Below, in pieces: positions 61,468 through 64,000 of a stretch of 64,000 nt of DNA. Within the stretch, counting starts at the first letter, position 1. The number at the start of each line of letters is the position of its first letter. The translations under genes were made by a program, and so were the position numbers. Below the pieces are notes generated by a model. It had not been told where the DNA came from. It ran no database searches and was given only the letters and a program-made list of their open reading frames with translations. The stretch comes from Streptacidiphilus pinicola (GTDB lineage Bacteria > Actinomycetota > Actinomycetes > Streptomycetales > Streptomycetaceae): contig NZ_QKYN01000053.1 of NCBI RefSeq assembly GCF_003258295.1, positions 5,538 to 69,537 of the forward strand, given 5' to 3'.

Positions 61468-61793
61468 CAGAGGATCTGCCGGGCCGGCAGGACGACCACC
61501 AGGCCGTCCACTCCGTCAGTTACCTCCAGCTGGCAGCTCAGCCGGCTGGTGGTCAGCCGCTCGCTGGCGGTGAACTCCAGCATGCCGTCCTCGTCGGCCT
61601 CCATGGCCTTCAGCTCGCTCGCGGACTCGGGTGCGACGTACACGTGGCAGGTGGCGCACTGCGCGTACCCGCCGCACTCGGCTGCGATGCCGTCGACGTC
61701 GTTCATGAGCGCGCCACGCATGACGCTCGTACCCACCGGGACGTCGAACGTCTGCGTGGTGTTGTCCGTGGACACATAGGTGATCTGTGGCAT
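61467..61793 (-). CDS. 2Fe-2S ferredoxin (putidaredoxin type)
   Basis: 108 residues from ATG 61793. Cluster ligands in AAECGGYAQCATCHVYV (C-x5-C-x2-C) and a fourth Cys in TSRLSCQLEV. Starts MPQITYVSTDNTTQTFDVP. A vertebrate/putidaredoxin-type partner for P450 systems. Coupled to the reductase gene (TGATG). Confidence 0.9.
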   Translation of the reverse strand: MPQITYVSTDNTTQTFDVPVGTSVMRGALMNDVDGIAAECGGYAQCATCHVYVAPESASELKAMEADEDGMLEFTASERLTTSRLSCQLEVTDGVDGLVVVLPARQIL

Positions 61794-62008
61794 CGAGTAC
61801 TCCTCGAACGTCGGCCGGACACGCCGGAAACCGGGTGAATCGGCGTTCGGGTGCCGATCGCGCGGAGCAAGGCAGCAGGATCGGCGAAATTGACGCGGTA
61901 GCGCCCGGCCCGGCACCGCCGCGGGGAATGCCGCGTTAAAGCAACGGCAGCTGTGCAGCGTACCGGGCGGGCAGCTGAGCCGTCTGCACTACGGGTGTTG
62001 ACCGCCCG

Positions 62009-62932
62009 TCACACCAGCGCGGTCACCTGGGACCTGGCCCCGGACGAATCCGGTGTCCGGGGCACCTCCGTCGACAGAACACGCACCACACGGGACCGCA
62101 GCCGGTCCGGTGCGGGACCGCCCGCGGAGACGCCCGCCGGCAACAGCGGCAGGAGCTCCACGCTCTCGTGCACAGTCGGCAGCACCGTGCTCACACCCAG
62201 CGCGGCGACCGCGGCGTGGTAGTCCGCGTCCAGCGCAATGTCGGCGATAGCCGGGACAGGACGGCCACCGTCCGCCGGATGCCAGCCGAGCAGCACCGGC
62301 GGCTGATCGGGCCCGGACAAGGAAAAGTCGGTCATCGGGGTATTGAGACCCTCCCCAGTCGCCTTCAGCACCGCCTCCTTACGCGTCCAGTAACTCAACG
62401 CGGCACGCGCGCGCCGCTCCTGAGGAATGCGATCCAATGCCGCCCGCTCCGCGGCGGTGAGCACCAGGTCGTACTCCGGAGGCAGCCCCGACCCCTGCCA
62501 CGGCTCGAACCGCTCGATGTCGACGCCCAACGGAACACCCTCGCTGACGGCCACCACGACCCGCTCGTCCGAGTGCGAGATCGACAGCTCCCATCCCTCG
62601 GCCGCGCCGAGGACCCGCGGTTTGCCGTGCGGCCCGCCGCAGTCCGGGCACCGGGCCAGCAGCCGCACGGCCTCCGGGCCGCTGCCCACCAGGAAGGCCA
62701 GCGCCGTCTTGGCCAGCACCCGGCCCGTCACGAACCGCGCGAGGTCGGCCTCCTGGCGGAAGGAGGAGCAGCGCGCGACCTCCGTGCTGTCGAGCAGCCC
62801 GAACCAGGAGGACGGCCGGCTCAGCGGCGCCAGGGCCCATACATGGCAGCTCGCAGTGGACCCGGGGAGCCGAGAGGTTCCGGCGGCAGAAGCGGGGAGC
62901 GCTGTCGTGTGGGTGGAGCGGTTGGGCGTCAT
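62009..62932 (-). CDS. 4'-Phosphopantetheinyl transferase (Sfp type)
   Basis: 307 residues from ATG 62932, with GGAGG ~8 bases upstream. Motifs: RVLAKTALAFLVG, WELSISHSDERVVVAV, LGVDIERFEPW and SYWTRKEAVLKATGEGLNTPM (catalytic Lys/Glu). It activates acyl- or peptidyl-carrier proteins by adding phosphopantetheine, so a carrier-protein pathway (NRPS or PKS) is expected nearby. It is divergent from the small peptide gene. Confidence 0.9.
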   Translation of the reverse strand: MTPNRSTHTTALPASAAGTSRLPGSTASCHVWALAPLSRPSSWFGLLDSTEVARCSSFRQEADLARFVTGRVLAKTALAFLVGSGPEAVRLLARCPDCGGPHGKPRVLGAAEGWELSISHSDERVVVAVSEGVPLGVDIERFEPWQGSGLPPEYDLVLTAAERAALDRIPQERRARAALSYWTRKEAVLKATGEGLNTPMTDFSLSGPDQPPVLLGWHPADGGRPVPAIADIALDADYHAAVAALGVSTVLPTVHESVELLPLLPAGVSAGGPAPDRLRSRVVRVLSTEVPRTPDSSGARSQVTALV

Positions 62933-63055
62933 CGCGGTTTCACCTCCGTATCGCAGCAGCCCGTCTGCCGCCCTTCGAGTCTTCGTCCGAACGCCCCCTC
63001 GGCGGCAGCCGGAAATCCTCCGCATTCGGGGGTGGAAAACCCTCCCGCTGACAGG

Positions 63056-63096
63056 CGTTATCGGTGCTCCCGGCAGGCAAAACCGGATCGATAACG
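63056..63096. promoter_or_regulatory. 8-bp inverted repeat in divergent promoter region
   Basis: CGTTATCG (63056-63063) and CGATAACG (63089-63096) are exact complements in the region between the Sfp-type gene and the peptide gene. May be an operator. Confidence 0.4.
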
Positions 63097-63165
63097 AGCC
63101 GAAAATGGCCAAACCTAGCGTTTCTCCCAGACGCAGAAACCGCAGCTCGAAAGGGAGAAACGAAG

Positions 63166-63345
63166 ATGAAGACCAAGCTGATCGTCCTCGTGAAGACCGT
63201 CGCCCTGGCGGGCACCGCGATGGCCGCCCTCACCGTGGCCAACGGCACGTCGGCGCAGACCCCCGGACTCGCGGCGGCCACCCCGACCACCGTCGTCGCC
63301 CAGACCACCGTGACCCCCGACGACGGCCTCCCGTGGGGCGGATGA
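63166..63345 (+). CDS. Small secreted peptide with GLPWGG C-terminus
   Basis: 59 residues from ATG 63166, with GGGAGAAACG upstream. Signal peptide MKTKLIVLVKTVALAGTAMA with following Ala/Thr/Val-rich region, ending TPDDGLPWGG. Layout matches the peptide at 51300-51464. It lies between the Sfp-type gene and the SARP. Export is clear; whether it is a signal, precursor or something else is not. Confidence 0.7.
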   Translation: MKTKLIVLVKTVALAGTAMAALTVANGTSAQTPGLAAATPTTVVAQTTVTPDDGLPWGG

Positions 63346-63493
63346 GCCGCGGCACTTAATCCCGCGTTACACCCGGCCGCGCCCAACGGAATTCAGCGAA
63401 GGCGTTCGGCCGTCGACCGAGGCGGGAACCGTCGCCCGGTGGCCTATATTGGCGGGTATCCGTTCAGGGGGATTCCATCCAAAGGGGGCCGGA

Positions 63494-64000
63494 GTGGCTG
63501 AACACCTTGAGTTCAATGTCCTGGGGCCGCTCACCGTCACCGTCGGAGGCGCCAGCATCCCGCTCGGTGGCCCACGGCAACGAACGATCCTCGCCCTACT
63601 GCTCGTCGTCCCCGGCCGCGTCGTCCCACTGGACACCCTCGTGGACGCCGTATGGAACAGCACCCCGCCCTCGACAGCGCGCACACAGGTAGCGATCTGC
63701 GTCGGGGCGCTCCGCAAGATCTTCAAGAACGCCGGCATCGAGGAAGACGTCCTCGTCACCGCGCATCCCGGATACCGGTTGGAAACCGCCGGACACCGCT
63801 TCGACTCCACCGACTTCGCCCAACTCGTCCACACCGGCGAGCAGTACGCCAACGAAGGACGGTTCGAGGAAGCCGCACAGGCCTACACCGAGGCACTCGA
63901 CATCTGGCGCGGACCCGCGTTCGCCGGAGTGACCGGCCCGCTGATCGAGGACGAATCCGCCAGGCTCGAGGAACTGCGGCTCAACGCCGTTGACGACTCC
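63494..64000 (+). CDS. SARP-family regulator (cut by window end)
   Basis: 169 codons visible from GTG 63494 (GGGGGCCGGA upstream). Starts EHLEFNVLGPLTVTVGGASIP and LGGPRQRTILALLLVVPGRV, then the winged helix VAICVGALRKIFKNAG and the BTAD region (FAQLVHTGEQYANEGRFEEA, LDIWRGPAFAGV). Streptomyces antibiotic regulatory proteins activate cluster genes. The coding frame continues past 64000. Confidence 0.88.
   Translation, partial: MAEHLEFNVLGPLTVTVGGASIPLGGPRQRTILALLLVVPGRVVPLDTLVDAVWNSTPPSTARTQVAICVGALRKIFKNAGIEEDVLVTAHPGYRLETAGHRFDSTDFAQLVHTGEQYANEGRFEEAAQAYTEALDIWRGPAFAGVTGPLIEDESARLEELRLNAVDDS

Noticed and set aside
62009..63112. Longer start for the phosphopantetheinyl transferase
   Set aside because: Sequence upstream of ATG 62932 is Arg-rich and overlaps the peptide gene promoter; GGAGG precedes 62932.

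Overview
The window is high-GC actinobacterial DNA. GTG starts, GGAGG-type ribosome sites, PadR/TetR/LmbU/SARP regulators and a tap-tpg telomere pair point to Streptomyces or a close relative (Kitasatospora, Streptacidiphilus). A ParA/ParB-like pair, tap-tpg, iteron-like repeats beside two winged-helix genes, toxin-antitoxin genes, an ISL3 element and many broken genes suggest a large linear plasmid or an accessory chromosome arm. The species cannot be told from the sequence.

Left edge (1-2.8 kb, minus strand): a microcin C-type peptide-nucleotide antibiotic locus. It has an MccB-type E1-like adenylating enzyme fused to a methyltransferase, a CmoA-like carboxy-SAM synthase (MccS-like), and at least two tandem genes for the same 19-residue peptide ending in Asn, the residue MccB nucleotidylates in microcin C7. 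The domain set matches the known carboxymethyl-cytidine branch of the family. This is the most striking system in the window. The cluster probably continues to the left.

2.8-16.7 kb: plasmid-maintenance zone. It holds a frameshifted LexA-like gene, a DUF3710 remnant, a winged-helix gene that may act in replication, and a parA-parB-like operon ended by a large nested dyad. Next come about 1.9 kb of non-coding DNA of odd composition, a set of unknown genes, a serine hydrolase-like protein and a padR-DUF1048-DUF1048 operon with a clear operator.

16.7-32.6 kb: cargo and decay. There are secreted or membrane proteins, an L,D-transpeptidase, a YhgE/Pip-type membrane protein, an amidohydrolase, a large secreted protein of unknown function, a CoiA-like protein, a VapBC-like toxin-antitoxin pair, an SGNH hydrolase, and remnants of SMI1/KNR4 and HAD genes.

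32.6-46 kb: an ISL3 transposase abutting a truncated gene; a 14-repeat WD40 protein with an N-terminal HTH and a nearby duplicated fragment; an AbiEi antitoxin whose toxin appears lost; a gntR-tap-tpg operon (telomere-associated protein and terminal protein); and a GNAT, a serine beta-lactamase-like hydrolase and its divergent TetR regulator with a long perfect operator.

46-48 kb: a cluster of GC-rich palindromes that resembles telomere fold-back DNA, then two winged-helix genes flanked by five copies of a 23-bp repeat (candidate origin or autoregulatory sites), closed by a perfect 19-bp hairpin.

49-64 kb: the regulatory flank of a specialised-metabolite cluster that runs off the right end. 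It carries TetR, TrmB/LuxR-type, two gamma-butyrolactone-receptor-like TetR proteins, an OmpR-type regulator, LmbU and a SARP. Its enzymes and carriers include a second MccB-like E1 enzyme, a lmbU-sORF-trpC-trpB-trpA operon (dedicated tryptophan supply), ferredoxin plus ferredoxin reductase, and a phosphopantetheinyl transferase. Two small secreted peptides both end near a GL-x-WG motif. A tryptophan-using, carrier-protein-dependent product is a reasonable inference, but the core synthase lies outside the window.
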